Shown one piece after another: positions 1 to 9,045 of a DNA stretch of 64,000 nt. The stretch's first letter is position 1, and every line of letters begins with the position of its first letter. The DNA is from Nonlabens xylanidelens (lineage in GTDB: Bacteria; Bacteroidota; Bacteroidia; Flavobacteriales; Flavobacteriaceae), in assembly GCF_002934445.1 (NCBI RefSeq), contig NZ_PTJE01000003.1:1-64000 (forward strand). Reading direction: 5' to 3'. The notes beneath the pieces are model-generated. The model worked only from the letters and a program-made list of their open reading frames with translations. It was not told the origin of the DNA and made no database searches. The translations under genes and the position numbers were made by a program.

Positions 1-8
1 CTCTTCAT
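1..8 (-). rRNA. 16S ribosomal RNA, extreme 5' end (cut by window edge)
   Basis: Read on the minus strand, the last bases before the window edge are CGATGAAGAG. This matches the usual start of bacterial 16S rRNA, (A)TGAAGAGTTTGATC, and the gene would continue to the left. Only about 8 bases are visible, so the call rests mainly on the upstream leader, which has the layout of a Bacteroidota rRNA leader. The exact mature 5' end cannot be fixed. Confidence 0.6.
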
Positions 9-275
9 CGTCGAATCTTTTAAAGATCATTTAATTATATGACTTTATCGAAACCACTCAATTAGCTTTGTGTCTATCTTATTTTTTTTAACCTACTGTT
101 ATTAAAACAATAAATCTTTTTTTTGTGCTGTCAATATCTCAATGAACTCCTTCAAATACCTTAGTTAAAATCTTACTGCAAATCTTCACGACTCACTAAC
201 TGATCTTTTAACCTATCTGAAGAACATTTGCCTCGTTAAACATTTAGCTGTTTTCCTAAGCGGCTGCAAATATAC
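1..275 (-). promoter_or_regulatory. rRNA operon promoter and leader
   Basis: On the minus strand a perfect -7 box, TATATTTG, lies at 274-267, followed by GCAGCC and a leader of roughly 250 nt. The leader holds GTTCATTGAGATATTGAC (147-130), which from memory resembles the conserved segment upstream of 16S in Bacteroidota, and it ends in the 16S-like start at the window edge. No reading frame of note crosses it. This leader explains the first 300 bases; from there to the terminator at 555 I see only AT-rich spacer. Confidence 0.7.
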
Positions 276-551
276 AACCCCTTTTGTTTAAATTCCTAAC
301 TTTTTATTAATAAAATCGAAATAAAAATAAAACAATTAATTAATCCTTTACTAAACAACATCTTACAATATATTAAAATTAAAGAAACATTACCTCAGTT
401 AGAAAACCCTTATAAAATAACATTATCTTCATCTCAAGGAGAAGCCAACAAATATTTATATCTGTAATACATTAATCCAAATGAAAGAGTTAAACCTGTT
501 AATAATCCAAGTCCTTGTGTGTCGAAATGAAATTGACAAATTTTATATAAT

Positions 552-586
552 AAAAAAAATCCCATCTCAAAAGAGATAGGATTTTT
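552..586 (-). terminator. Terminator of the DEAD-box helicase gene (probably bidirectional)
   Basis: The arms ATCTC and GAGAT, extended by ATCC and GGAT, flank a 4-nt AAAA loop. There is a T run on one side and an A run on the other, so it can end transcripts from both directions. It lies about 25 bp past the helicase stop codon. Confidence 0.75.
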
Positions 587-611
587 TCTATGTTTAAAAC
601 TATTAAAGTAA

Positions 612-2573
612 TTAGTCCCATTTAGAACCAAAAAACTTAGATCGCTTTCCTTTATTACCACCAGAATCATTAGAACCAGAATTATCTCTTCTAGGCTTAG
701 AATCACGATCTCTAAAACTACTACCGGAACGAGAATCATCATTAGATCTAGAACTACGACCTTTGAACCCTCCGCCAGAGCTAGAACTATCATCACGACG
801 ACCTCTATGACTGCTACCGCCTCCAGAATCTCCATCTCTACGACGGCCTTTGAAACCACCGCCAGATCTAGAATCTCCATCTCTACGACCTTTGTAACCA
901 CCTCTACCGCGGCCACCATCACGTCCTCCACGATCTCTCGATTCTCTCACTTCACCTTCGTGTACGTTTGCTCTGATCTCACGTTTATTACGCTCTTGTC
1001 CATTCAACTTCTCCATTTGAGAAGCTACTTCTTCCTTTACATCCATAAAAGAATGGGCACCATCTAAAACAATACGACCTATGTCATTTCCAGAAATACC
1101 AGTTACATCACATACAAAACCTAATAACGCTCCTTTATTCACATCATCTTTGCGACCTAAGTTAATAAAATAGGTCTTCATCCCATCTTCCTTACCTCTG
1201 GATCTCGGCTTTCTTTCACGGTACTCACCTCTATCCTCGCGCGGCTTTGAATTATCATTAAGATCTGTAATAGAATTACGCTTATAAATCTTATTAAACT
1301 CTTGACTTAAAAACTTACCTATTAACTCTTCTTTAGTAACATCTTCAAGACTAGTTTTTACTTCATCAAGAAGCTCATCGCTAATTTTATCATTGACTTC
1401 TAGATCTTTTATACCTTCTGTCCATTTAGTAATACGTCTAGCAGTTATCGCTTCTAACGCTGGAATCTCAGATCTTTCAAATTTAATAGAAAGCTTACTT
1501 TCCATATATCTCATCTTACGAATATCACCTTTAGTAATAAACGCAATAGATTCTCCTTTTTTACCTGCACGAGCGGTACGACCAGAACGGTGTGTATAAA
1601 ATTCTGGATCTTCTGGTAACGCAAAATGAATTACATGTGTAATGTCTTCTACATCAATACCACGAGCAGCAACATCTGTAGCTATCAACAATTTTAGATT
1701 TTTATTTCTAAAACGTTTCATAGCCGCGTCACGCTGTGCTTGTGACATATCTCCATGAAGTGCTTCTGTTGCATAACCGTTGTTATTCAACTCGTCTGCA
1801 ACTTGTTGTGTATCTCTTTTTGTACGACAAAAAACTACACCAAACATATCTTGATTATAATCAAGCATTCTTCTTAGAGCTTCTGTTTTATCTCGAGCTT
1901 TAAGCTGAACAAATTGGTGAGATATATTTGTGTTTACTATGTTCTCGCGGTTGATACGTACCTCTTCTGGATTTACCATGTACGTATCTACTATCTTCTT
2001 GATCTCTCTTGCCATTGTAGCAGAGAACAACCAGATATTACGACCTACATCTGTCTTAGAAAGAATAAAATCAATGTCTTCACGGAAACCCATGTTCAAC
2101 ATCTCATCTGCTTCATCAAGAATCAAGAATCTCAACGCATCGAGTTTTACCTCACGACGTTTCATAAGATCCATAAGACGCCCTGGAGTTGCCACAATCA
2201 CTTGCGCTCCACGTCTAATGTCTTTGATCTGACCCATGATATTTGCTCCTCCAAAAACAGGTACGACATTAAGTCTTCCCATTTTTTGAGACATCGCTTC
2301 TATCTGACGACAAATTTGTTGTGCTAATTCACGCGTTGGGGCTAGTATAAGTGCCTGCGTGTCTCTTGAGCTGGTATCCATTAACTCTAATAATGGTATA
2401 CCGAATGCTGCGGTTTTCCCTGTACCAGTCTGCGCCAGACCTATAAAATCACCATCATGCTTAAGCAATAATGGAATAGCTTGCTGCTGAATCTCCGTAG
2501 GAGTTTCAAAACCCATTTCAGCAAGACCGTCTAATAACGGTTGTGATAGACCTAAGTCTTCAAAATTTTTCAA
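612..2573 (-). CDS. deaD: DEAD-box ATP-dependent RNA helicase, DeaD/CsdA-DbpA type
   Basis: This cytoplasmic RNA helicase unwinds structured RNA in ribosome assembly, decay or cold adaptation. Visible motifs: Q motif in the first 30 residues, Walker A AQTGTGKT (47-54), PTRELAQ (about 79-85), TPGR, DEAD (153-156), SAT (184-186), ARGID and HRSGRTARAG. Residues of about 460-545 look like a DbpA-type RNA-binding domain (YFINLGRKD). The last 100 or so residues are an RG/RGG-, D- and S-rich disordered tail, as in other bacterial helicases of this class. At 653 aa it is normal for the long subfamily. It is monocistronic, with a promoter at 2596-2603 and a terminator at 552-586. The family is certain; the choice among deaD, csdA and rhlE names is not. 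Confidence 0.93.
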   Translation of the reverse strand: MKNFEDLGLSQPLLDGLAEMGFETPTEIQQQAIPLLLKHDGDFIGLAQTGTGKTAAFGIPLLELMDTSSRDTQALILAPTRELAQQICRQIEAMSQKMGRLNVVPVFGGANIMGQIKDIRRGAQVIVATPGRLMDLMKRREVKLDALRFLILDEADEMLNMGFREDIDFILSKTDVGRNIWLFSATMAREIKKIVDTYMVNPEEVRINRENIVNTNISHQFVQLKARDKTEALRRMLDYNQDMFGVVFCRTKRDTQQVADELNNNGYATEALHGDMSQAQRDAAMKRFRNKNLKLLIATDVAARGIDVEDITHVIHFALPEDPEFYTHRSGRTARAGKKGESIAFITKGDIRKMRYMESKLSIKFERSEIPALEAITARRITKWTEGIKDLEVNDKISDELLDEVKTSLEDVTKEELIGKFLSQEFNKIYKRNSITDLNDNSKPREDRGEYRERKPRSRGKEDGMKTYFINLGRKDDVNKGALLGFVCDVTGISGNDIGRIVLDGAHSFMDVKEEVASQMEKLNGQERNKREIRANVHEGEVRESRDRGGRDGGRGRGGYKGRRDGDSRSGGGFKGRRRDGDSGGGSSHRGRRDDSSSSGGGFKGRSSRSNDDSRSGSSFRDRDSKPRRDNSGSNDSGGNKGKRSKFFGSKWD

Positions 2574-2595
2574 ATAACTGTGTTTAATTATTTTG

Positions 2596-2603
2596 CAAAA
2601 GTA
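2596..2603 (-). promoter_or_regulatory. -7 promoter box of the helicase gene
   Basis: On the minus strand TACTTTTG matches TAnnTTTG exactly. It lies 23 bp upstream of the helicase start codon, giving a leader of about 15 nt. No clear -33 TTG is seen. Confidence 0.55.
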
Positions 2604-2728
2604 CGACTAATAAATGAATTTTTTATTATATGGAAATTTTATAGATATAATATCGCAGTTTTAGTATAAAAACTCTTAACAACACAAGCTATTAAATTTA
2701 GACGTAAAATCATAAGCTCTCTCTCTTT

Positions 2729-3310
2729 TTACTGTACAAATTGTGTAAATTCTTCTATACTTTTTCTCTCTGGTACACCTAAAGAAGCTACCGCATCATT
2801 ATCATAAGTACCTATATAAAAGAAACCTAAAAACTCCTCTCTATCATCTACCGTGATTTTTGAAAATTTTGACATGTCTGCAAATGGTTTAGGAGAACTC
2901 CAGTAACATCCATACCCAAGATCGTGTGTAGTAAGCCACATATTTTGCACACTCATACTTACAGCGGCTATTTCCTCCCATTCTGGTATCGACTCTTTTA
3001 CATCTCTAGATTTAAAAATCAAAATCATCGCAGAGGTTACTTCTAGTTTTTCTTGAAGTTTTTTAAGTTTAAGTGGTACTGCTTTATCAGTAGATAGACT
3101 AAACTGCTCAACCATAAAGTTCCCTAAATCTATCAAGGCATTTCCTTGTAATACTTTATAACGCCATGGTTCTGTTTTTCTATGATTAGGTGCCCATCTT
3201 GCACTCTCTAAAATTTTCAATAAATCAGATTGCGGTATAACTCCATTTGTATATTGTGCAGGAAAAATACTGCGACGTGTCTGGATTAATTGTTTTAATG
3301 TCTTTTTCAT
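2729..3310 (-). CDS. Nitroreductase-family FMN oxidoreductase
   Basis: A soluble NAD(P)H/FMN-dependent oxidoreductase of 193 aa; the substrate cannot be told from sequence. The family signature is an RRS motif near the N-terminus (TRRSIFPAQY), the segment ARWAPNHRKTEPWRY (FMN contacts, about residues 38-52) and a C-terminal LGYGCYWSSP-type segment. Length and layout fit the small YdjA/NfnB-like group. The gene stands alone, 155 bp beyond the helicase promoter side and divergent from the 3586 operon. A copy of the 14-bp palindrome sits 24 bp upstream of the start, inside the likely promoter region. Confidence 0.85.
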   Translation of the reverse strand: MKKTLKQLIQTRRSIFPAQYTNGVIPQSDLLKILESARWAPNHRKTEPWRYKVLQGNALIDLGNFMVEQFSLSTDKAVPLKLKKLQEKLEVTSAMILIFKSRDVKESIPEWEEIAAVSMSVQNMWLTTHDLGYGCYWSSPKPFADMSKFSKITVDDREEFLGFFYIGTYDNDAVASLGVPERKSIEEFTQFVQ

Positions 3311-3333
3311 GAATTAAAGATAATGGTTGTTAC

Positions 3334-3347
3334 GCTTTCGCGAAAGC
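3334..3347. repeat. 14-bp palindrome GCTTTCGCGAAAGC, intergenic copy 1
   Basis: Perfect copy just upstream of the nitroreductase gene. It is the first member of the dispersed family described in the findings. Confidence 0.9.
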
Positions 3348-3585
3348 AAAAATTTAAAAACACCTTTTCCTAATACTTAAGTTGAATCAAAGCAAAGGCA
3401 TTATTAAAGAGTAGCATAAATTATCCATCATATAGAACTACATTAAAATGGCTTAGTTAACATAAATTACCGTTTTCTCGGAATAATTGAAAGAGCTTGC
3501 CGAATTAGAACATAAGAATAACTTATGGAATTGTGTTTTTATTATTATTTTAGACCTGAATTATAAACCAACTAAAAGAGTAACA

Positions 3586-3915
3586 ATGGCAGAAAACGTA
3601 GTACCATTATCAGACGCCCAAAAATGGGTAGCAAATTGGAGAAGTAGTGAAAATAAAATTCTTGGAAACACCATAAAGGCATATGAAGCTCCTGGAGTAG
3701 ATTTTGCAGAAACTCTAGCAGAGTCTGGTGCGGTAAACACAAGACTGTACCTAGCAATAGACGGCAAAGGAACATTAAAAACGCTAATAGTAGGCGTTGA
3801 TAAAAATGGTAAGGATATGATAGATGCTACTAAGGAATGGTTTATCTATGATGCTACCTCTACTATTCCTCCTAAAGAAGGAGATGTTAACAGTCCTTTA
3901 ATGACTTTGGAATAG
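3586..3915 (+). CDS. Conserved hypothetical small protein
   Basis: 109 aa, soluble, without signal peptide or membrane segment. The ATG at 3586 is preferred to the upstream in-frame start at 3487: the intervening 33 residues are hydrophobic and low quality, and the protein from MAENVVPLS onward reads as a compact alpha/beta domain (VNTRLYLAIDGKGTLKTLIV, then KNGKDMID). The stop is 6 bp before the next membrane-protein gene, so it is probably the first gene of the 3586-6797 operon. I do not recognise the family. Its position suggests a cytoplasmic or ligand-binding partner of the sensory module, which is inference only. Confidence 0.7.
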   Translation: MAENVVPLSDAQKWVANWRSSENKILGNTIKAYEAPGVDFAETLAESGAVNTRLYLAIDGKGTLKTLIVGVDKNGKDMIDATKEWFIYDATSTIPPKEGDVNSPLMTLE

Positions 3916-3921
3916 CTCAAT

Positions 3922-4596
3922 ATGTGGATTGAAATCTATAAATATTTATTTAATTTCTATTTATTTTTTTTGCTGTTGAATATCTGCGGATATTCAGCAG
4001 CAATATTTTTAGGTGGGAAAAAATTTATTCCTATTTTATTGTATTTAATGGGTGCGTTGATGGCTGAAACAGGCACTTATTTAATTCGAGAAGATATTAT
4101 TACAATATTCGGTGAGGTTACCAATGCTCCTTTCAACACCTTATTCTTAACGATACAGTTTCTAAGTTTCTCGTATTTTTATAAAACAAATATTAAAAAC
4201 ATCTGGTTTCAAAAGTACTTTTACATAATTTTTTGCATGATAAGTGTAATCGCCTATTCTATTTATATCATTGATTTAAATACTTTTATGACTCACAATC
4301 CATGGTTAAGTTTTATTACTCTACCCTTTCTTTTATTATTAAGTACCGTATATTTTTATGACTTATTAAAAGGTGAAAAAGGTTACATATTTATCAATAT
4401 AGGTATTTATATGGTCACAAGTTCCACTCTTATTTTTCTAAGTTCTGCAACATTTTATGAAAATATAAATTATGACTTGTTACTTATTAAGAAGAGTTTA
4501 CACATTACCCCTATTCTTTTACTTCATACCTTACTTTTTTATCAAATCTATCTCTCTTTTAATAAAAGAAAAGAAACAGTCATAGTGGTAAAATAA
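3922..4596 (+). CDS. Multi-pass membrane protein, paralogue A of the sensory module
   Basis: 224 aa with about six or seven hydrophobic segments and no recognised enzymatic motif. It aligns along its whole length with the protein at 4726-5397. Shared landmarks are IEIY/NEIY at the start, an LIR(E/N)D segment, TNAPF (about residue 70), PW-x-x-FITLP, LLxSTVYFxDLLK and GYxFINIGI. The pair therefore arose by tandem duplication. It follows the 3586 gene by 6 bp and precedes a histidine kinase that has only one membrane segment of its own, so these proteins may supply the sensing domain. That role is inferred from gene order. Confidence 0.8.
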   Translation: MWIEIYKYLFNFYLFFLLLNICGYSAAIFLGGKKFIPILLYLMGALMAETGTYLIREDIITIFGEVTNAPFNTLFLTIQFLSFSYFYKTNIKNIWFQKYFYIIFCMISVIAYSIYIIDLNTFMTHNPWLSFITLPFLLLLSTVYFYDLLKGEKGYIFINIGIYMVTSSTLIFLSSATFYENINYDLLLIKKSLHITPILLLHTLLFYQIYLSFNKRKETVIVVK

Positions 4597-4725
4597 ATAA
4601 ATAATTTGCTATGTTTTCTATATTGCTTAAGCAGCTTCACTTTAAAACAGATTAGTTTAACTTAACAGTCCAAAAAATACAATACTTAAAATGTATTTTG
4701 ATGAGGCTATCTAAGTCCAGCGCCA

Positions 4726-5397
4726 TTGAATGAAATTTATGATATTCTAATAGTATGCTATTACATTCTAATAGGCATAAACTTAATATTCTACGCAGTT
4801 GCCGTAGCTAGTGGCTATCGTATTTTTAAATATTTATTAATTTACTTAATAACTGCAGCTAGTACAGAAGTACTTTCTAACTTAATAAGGAACGACGTTA
4901 TTCTTTTTTTAGGAGAAAAAACTAATGCTCCATTTTACTTCTTCTTTATTGTTTTACAATTTATAGCCTTTTCATTATTTTATAAAAATGTCTTGCATAA
5001 AAGAAGGTTCTCTTATTTGTTAAATGCTTTTATTACAGTCATTCTATTCATTACAGCCCTTCCATATCTCATAGATTATAAACTCATTATGACATTTACT
5101 CCATGGGCGGCCTTTATCACCTTACCCATACTATTATTAATGAGCACTGTCTATTTCACAGATTTATTAAAGAATAGGTATGGTTATCCATTCATTAACA
5201 TAGGGATATTTTTAATGATAGGTTGTTCATTAATCAATTTTGTGACATTTCCATTTCAAGCAGGAATAGAAGATCACATTAACAAATTAAAACTTTTACT
5301 ACATATACTGCCATTACTAAGTTTACATCTTTTATTTTTATACCAATGTTTACTCTACTTCAAATCTCAAATACAACCATCAACTATGTTGCGATAG
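4726..5397 (+). CDS. Multi-pass membrane protein, paralogue B of the sensory module
   Basis: 223 aa, six or seven hydrophobic segments, homologous to the preceding protein (TNAPF, PWAAFITLP, LLMSTVYFTDLLK, GYPFINIGI). The start is TTG at 4726; no in-frame ATG lies nearby, and the alignment with paralogue A supports this start (NEIYDIL against IEIYKYL). Its last 52 bp overlap the start of the histidine kinase gene in another frame, which suggests translational coupling. A 129-bp gap separates it from paralogue A, and no promoter is obvious in it. Confidence 0.78.
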   Translation: MNEIYDILIVCYYILIGINLIFYAVAVASGYRIFKYLLIYLITAASTEVLSNLIRNDVILFLGEKTNAPFYFFFIVLQFIAFSLFYKNVLHKRRFSYLLNAFITVILFITALPYLIDYKLIMTFTPWAAFITLPILLLMSTVYFTDLLKNRYGYPFINIGIFLMIGCSLINFVTFPFQAGIEDHINKLKLLLHILPLLSLHLLFLYQCLLYFKSQIQPSTMLR

Positions 5398-6137
5398 GAT
5401 TGATGGTTTTTATCATTTTATTCTCTGTCGGGATGGTTATTTTTTTCTTGCTTTCGCGAAAGCGGATAACCAAAGCAGATCTAGAGGTAAGAGATACTAA
5501 AATTAAAGCTCAGGAAGATGTCATAGAGGCAACTTTATTAACTCAAGAGAAAGAACGACATCGTATTGCGAGAGAATTACATGATGAGATAAGTGCAAAA
5601 CTTAATGTTATTTCTTTAAACACAAATTTACTTACTGATACTACCTTAAGTAAAGATGACCGTGATTTACTGCTAGATCGTATTCAAAATGCTACTGCAA
5701 AAACACTAGAAAATGCTCGTAGGCTAGCACATGATTTATTACCACCGGTTTTGGAAAGATTTGGTTTGTGCCAGGCGCTTACAGAACTCGTGGATTCCAT
5801 ACATAACGATCAATTAAAAATAAACTTTGATTGCGATTGGGATGAGTCTGTATTAACCTCTGACCAGCAGCTACATACTTATAGGATAGTACAGGAATTA
5901 TTCAATAACTCACTCAAATATAGTCAGGCAAACCATATCCATCTATCGCTAACTACAAGTAATGTAAAAAGCATGGTTTACCGTGATAACGGTATAGGTT
6001 TTCAGGAGAATACTGGGAAAGGATTAGGGACTAGTAACATTAACAGTCGTGTTTCTATTTTAAGAGGAAGTATGACATTAGAAACCTCTATTAATCAAGG
6101 GGTTTTATATACCTTTGAATTCCCAACTAACCCCTAG
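5346..6137 (+). CDS. Sensor histidine kinase (HisKA_3/NarL-DesK type)
   Basis: 263 aa. One membrane segment at about residues 14-36 is followed by a short linker, then the dimerisation/phosphoacceptor helix with ERHRIARELHDE (His79), and a HATPase_c domain with N-box ELFNNSLKYSQ and G-box DNGIGF...GKGLGTSNI. It autophosphorylates and passes phosphate to the regulator encoded 6 bp downstream. It lacks a sizeable sensor domain, and its start overlaps the upstream membrane-protein gene by 52 bp, so sensing is probably delegated to those proteins. The 14-bp palindrome lies in the codons for LSRKR just after the membrane segment, outside the usual AFAKA frame. Confidence 0.9.
   Translation: MFTLLQISNTTINYVAIGLMVFIILFSVGMVIFFLLSRKRITKADLEVRDTKIKAQEDVIEATLLTQEKERHRIARELHDEISAKLNVISLNTNLLTDTTLSKDDRDLLLDRIQNATAKTLENARRLAHDLLPPVLERFGLCQALTELVDSIHNDQLKINFDCDWDESVLTSDQQLHTYRIVQELFNNSLKYSQANHIHLSLTTSNVKSMVYRDNGIGFQENTGKGLGTSNINSRVSILRGSMTLETSINQGVLYTFEFPTNP
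5450..5463. repeat. 14-bp palindrome, coding copy 2 (histidine kinase)
   Basis: Perfect copy. Here it is read in the frame that gives LSRKR, the positively charged residues flanking the membrane segment. Confidence 0.9.
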
Positions 6138-6143
6138 ATACTT

Positions 6144-6797
6144 ATGATTAACCTTGCTCTAGCAGACGATGAGACCTTATTTCTAGAAACATTGAGTTTT
6201 ATGCTGAATAGAAACGCTCATTTCAATGTCCTCTTTACCGCAACTAACGGTCAGGAAATGATAGACCAGCTTAATGACTGTGTTGTGATGCCTGATGTTA
6301 TTATTACCGATTTAAAAATGCCTGTTCTTAATGGTATAGAGGCTACTAAAAAAATACACAAAGACTTCCCTGGTCTTAAAGTGATTGCTCTATCTAGTTA
6401 TGATACTGATGTTTTTATTTCTAACATGTTAGGTGTAGGAGCGGTTTCTTACCTAGTAAAAAACTCTAAACCAGAAGAGGTGTACAAAACTATTAAAGAA
6501 GTACATGAAAAAGGATTTTATTATAATGAAAAGCTACTGGCTATATTACATGAGAATTCACAAAACCAAAACTTTAAGAAAAGTGCTCTAGATAAAAAAT
6601 TAATCAGCGACAGGGAAAAAGAAGTATTAGAATTAATTTGCAAGCAACACACTACTAAAGAAATAGCAGATTTATTATTTATATCTACTCGTACCGTGGA
6701 CAGACATAGAGATAGTTTATTAGATAAAACAGATAGTCGCAACGTTGCCGGTCTGGTAGCATTTGCTATTCAAAACAGTCTTATCAACCTTAAATAA
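6144..6797 (+). CDS. Two-component response regulator, NarL/LuxR family
   Basis: 217 aa. The N-terminal receiver domain has acidic residues ADDE at 7-10, phosphoacceptor Asp56 in IITDLKMP, a Ser/Thr switch (LSS) and Lys in LVKNSKP. The C-terminal LuxR-type HTH is at about residues 150-215 (SDREKEVLELI, then TKEIADLLFISTRTVDRHR). It is cognate to the kinase 6 bp upstream. A strong terminator at 6948-6971 closes the operon. The regulon cannot be deduced here. Confidence 0.93.
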   Translation: MINLALADDETLFLETLSFMLNRNAHFNVLFTATNGQEMIDQLNDCVVMPDVIITDLKMPVLNGIEATKKIHKDFPGLKVIALSSYDTDVFISNMLGVGAVSYLVKNSKPEEVYKTIKEVHEKGFYYNEKLLAILHENSQNQNFKKSALDKKLISDREKEVLELICKQHTTKEIADLLFISTRTVDRHRDSLLDKTDSRNVAGLVAFAIQNSLINLK

Positions 6798-6947
6798 AAC
6801 ATGTCGTTCTTAAAATGGGTATTTATACTCATGTGTAGAATTACAAATCGGTATACATTTACAATGTAAATAAAAATGATTTTAAGTGGTAGTTCAGGGG
6901 ACCACTTATACATCAAGAAAAAAGTTTCATTGTAGGGAATGAGATTT

Positions 6948-6971
6948 AAATGGGACTTCGGTCCCATTTTT
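6948..6971 (+). terminator. Rho-independent terminator of the sensory operon
   Basis: AAATGGGAC, a TTCG tetraloop, then GTCCCATTTTT: a stable stem with a T tail, 150 bp after the regulator stop codon. Confidence 0.85.
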
Positions 6972-7233
6972 CATTTACTAATACCATTAGTTATTTATTG
7001 ATTCTATTGCCTCATTCTATATCTACATCCATAGATCTACTCCTGCTAAGTGACTGTTACAGATTAATTTAACCATTCATCTAAAACATAGCTAGTTACT
7101 AGAGTTATGTTATGTATAAGATGGTAATATGCCTTTTTTTAATCTTATATTCGTCCTAATATTGAATGTATAACGAGTAGAATTAGGGATTTACATGTTA
7201 TAAATCAAAATTACCAACTTCTAAAAAAAGTTG

Positions 7234-7262
7234 AAAAATGGAGCCAAGGCTCCATTTTTTTT
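7234..7262 (+). terminator. Rho-independent terminator with no gene assigned to it
   Basis: AAAAATGGAGCC, AA, GGCTCCATTTTT. It lies 115 bp before the comM start and 263 bp after the previous terminator. Between the two terminators (6972-7233) I see no convincing reading frame, so either a small RNA is made here or the hairpin is a backup terminator. Confidence 0.75.
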
Positions 7263-7377
7263 CTTTAAACTGCTTTTTACAACTTTTTAACTGATTATTC
7301 ATTAAAACGTTATCAGACAGTTCACAAACTTTAAAATTAAGCACAACTTTCTTACATTTAGGAAATAAACCAACTTC

Positions 7378-8916
7378 ATGCTTACAAAAGTTTATGGTAG
7401 TGCCGTTTTTGGCGTTGAGGCTACTACTATTACCGTAGAGGTAAATGCCGATAAAGGAATAGGATACCACCTAGTAGGATTACCAGATAAAGCAATAAGT
7501 GAGAGCTCTTATCGCATCACTGCTGCTCTTAAAAATGTAGGTTATAAAATGCCTGGTAAGAAACTAATTTTAAATCTCTCTCCTGCCGATCTTAGAAAAG
7601 AAGGTAGCGCATATGATCTACCGCTAGCATTAGGAATACTTAATGCATCTGGACAGATCACTACCGACCTTTTCAAAGACTACATTATCATGGGAGAATT
7701 ATCCCTAGATGGACAGCTACAGCCTATAAGAGGCGCATTACCCATTGCTATTAAAGCCAGAGAAGAAGGTTATAAGGGTTTTATATTACCCAAGCAAAAC
7801 GCTAGAGAAGCTGCTATAGTAGATAATCTAAATGTCTATGGAGTAGATAATATTCTAGAAGTCATAGAATTTTTTAATGGTGAAAAAGAACTTGAACCTA
7901 CCGTGGTAGATACTAGAGATGAATTTTTCCAAGCACTAGAACATCCAGAATTTGACTTTGCAGATGTAAAAGGACAAGAATCTATTAAAAGATGTATGGA
8001 AATAGCGGCTGCAGGTGGACATAACATTATATTAATAGGACCACCAGGTGCTGGTAAAACGATGTTGGCCAAAAGATTACCATCCATCTTACCTCCCATG
8101 ACACTACATGAAGCACTAGAAACTACAAAAATTCATAGTGTCGCAGGCCGCACACAAGAAAAGGCAGGATTAATTGCCCAGCGACCGTTTAGGAGTCCGC
8201 ATCATACGATATCAGATGTTGCTCTAGTAGGTGGTGGTGCTTATCCACAACCTGGAGAAATATCGTTAAGTCATAACGGTGTTCTATTTCTAGACGAGTT
8301 GCCAGAATTTAAACGCACCGTACTGGAAGTAATGAGGCAACCACTAGAAGATAGAGAAGTAACTATTTCTAGAGCAAAATTTACAGTGACTTATCCTTCT
8401 AGCTTTATGTTAGTGGCTAGTATGAATCCTAGTCCTGGCGGTTACTTTAACGACCCTAATGCACCAGTACAAAGTAGTCCTGCAGAGATGCAACGATATC
8501 TCAGTAAAATATCTGGTCCACTACTCGACCGTATAGACATACACATAGAAGTGACACCAGTACCTTTTGAAAAATTAACAGAAGAACGACTGGCCGAAAG
8601 ATCTACCGTAATTAGAAAACGAGTTACTGCAGCGAGAGATTTACAAACTGCACGATTTAAAGAAAGTGAAAAAACACATTATAATGCACAAATGACGGTT
8701 AAGGATATAAGAAAACACTGTGTACTCGATGCAGCAAGCAAAGAAATGCTCAAAAATGCTATGGAACGTTTAAATCTAAGCGCCAGAGCATATGACCGTA
8801 TTCTTAAAGTAGCTCGCACGATTGCAGACCTAGATGCGGTGGAAACCATAAACGGCACACATATAGCAGAGGCTATCCAGTACCGCAGTCTCGATCGAGA
8901 CGGATGGCTAGGTTAA
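7378..8916 (+). CDS. comM: YifB/ComM family Mg-chelatase-like AAA+ ATPase
   Basis: 512 aa, the usual family length. The N-terminal ChlI-like domain starts with the classic KVYGSAVFGVEA and HLVGLPDKAISES. Walker A GPPGAGKT is at 221-228, Walker B is VLFLDELPEF, followed by sensor residues and a C-terminal Mg-chelatase domain with RAYDRILKVARTIADL. In naturally transformable bacteria ComM is a helicase that extends recombination branches during DNA uptake; the same role is inferred here. The gene is monocistronic, and the start is well supported by family alignment. Confidence 0.92.
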   Translation: MLTKVYGSAVFGVEATTITVEVNADKGIGYHLVGLPDKAISESSYRITAALKNVGYKMPGKKLILNLSPADLRKEGSAYDLPLALGILNASGQITTDLFKDYIIMGELSLDGQLQPIRGALPIAIKAREEGYKGFILPKQNAREAAIVDNLNVYGVDNILEVIEFFNGEKELEPTVVDTRDEFFQALEHPEFDFADVKGQESIKRCMEIAAAGGHNIILIGPPGAGKTMLAKRLPSILPPMTLHEALETTKIHSVAGRTQEKAGLIAQRPFRSPHHTISDVALVGGGAYPQPGEISLSHNGVLFLDELPEFKRTVLEVMRQPLEDREVTISRAKFTVTYPSSFMLVASMNPSPGGYFNDPNAPVQSSPAEMQRYLSKISGPLLDRIDIHIEVTPVPFEKLTEERLAERSTVIRKRVTAARDLQTARFKESEKTHYNAQMTVKDIRKHCVLDAASKEMLKNAMERLNLSARAYDRILKVARTIADLDAVETINGTHIAEAIQYRSLDRDGWLG

Positions 8917-9045
8917 CCTTTTATATTAAACATCGATAAACGGTGGCTTTAATCACTTTTAACATAAGTAATTGACTATTTTTTCAAGCCATTTAACAAC
9001 TTTAGTTAATTATTTTTTTTATCTTCAATCTTAAATCAACTCCAT

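Noticed and set aside
434-931. Minus-strand open frame across the helicase 3' end and the spacer
   Set aside because: It is the antisense-frame shadow of the RG-rich helicase tail, passes through a terminator, and has no plausible start for its last 35 residues.
3487-3585. Upstream extension of the 109-aa gene
   Set aside because: Its residues are not protein-like, and the ATG at 3586 gives a normal compact domain.
7198-7470. Minus-strand ORF over the comM start
   Set aside because: It crosses a terminator and overlaps a certain gene; the composition is that of a shadow frame.
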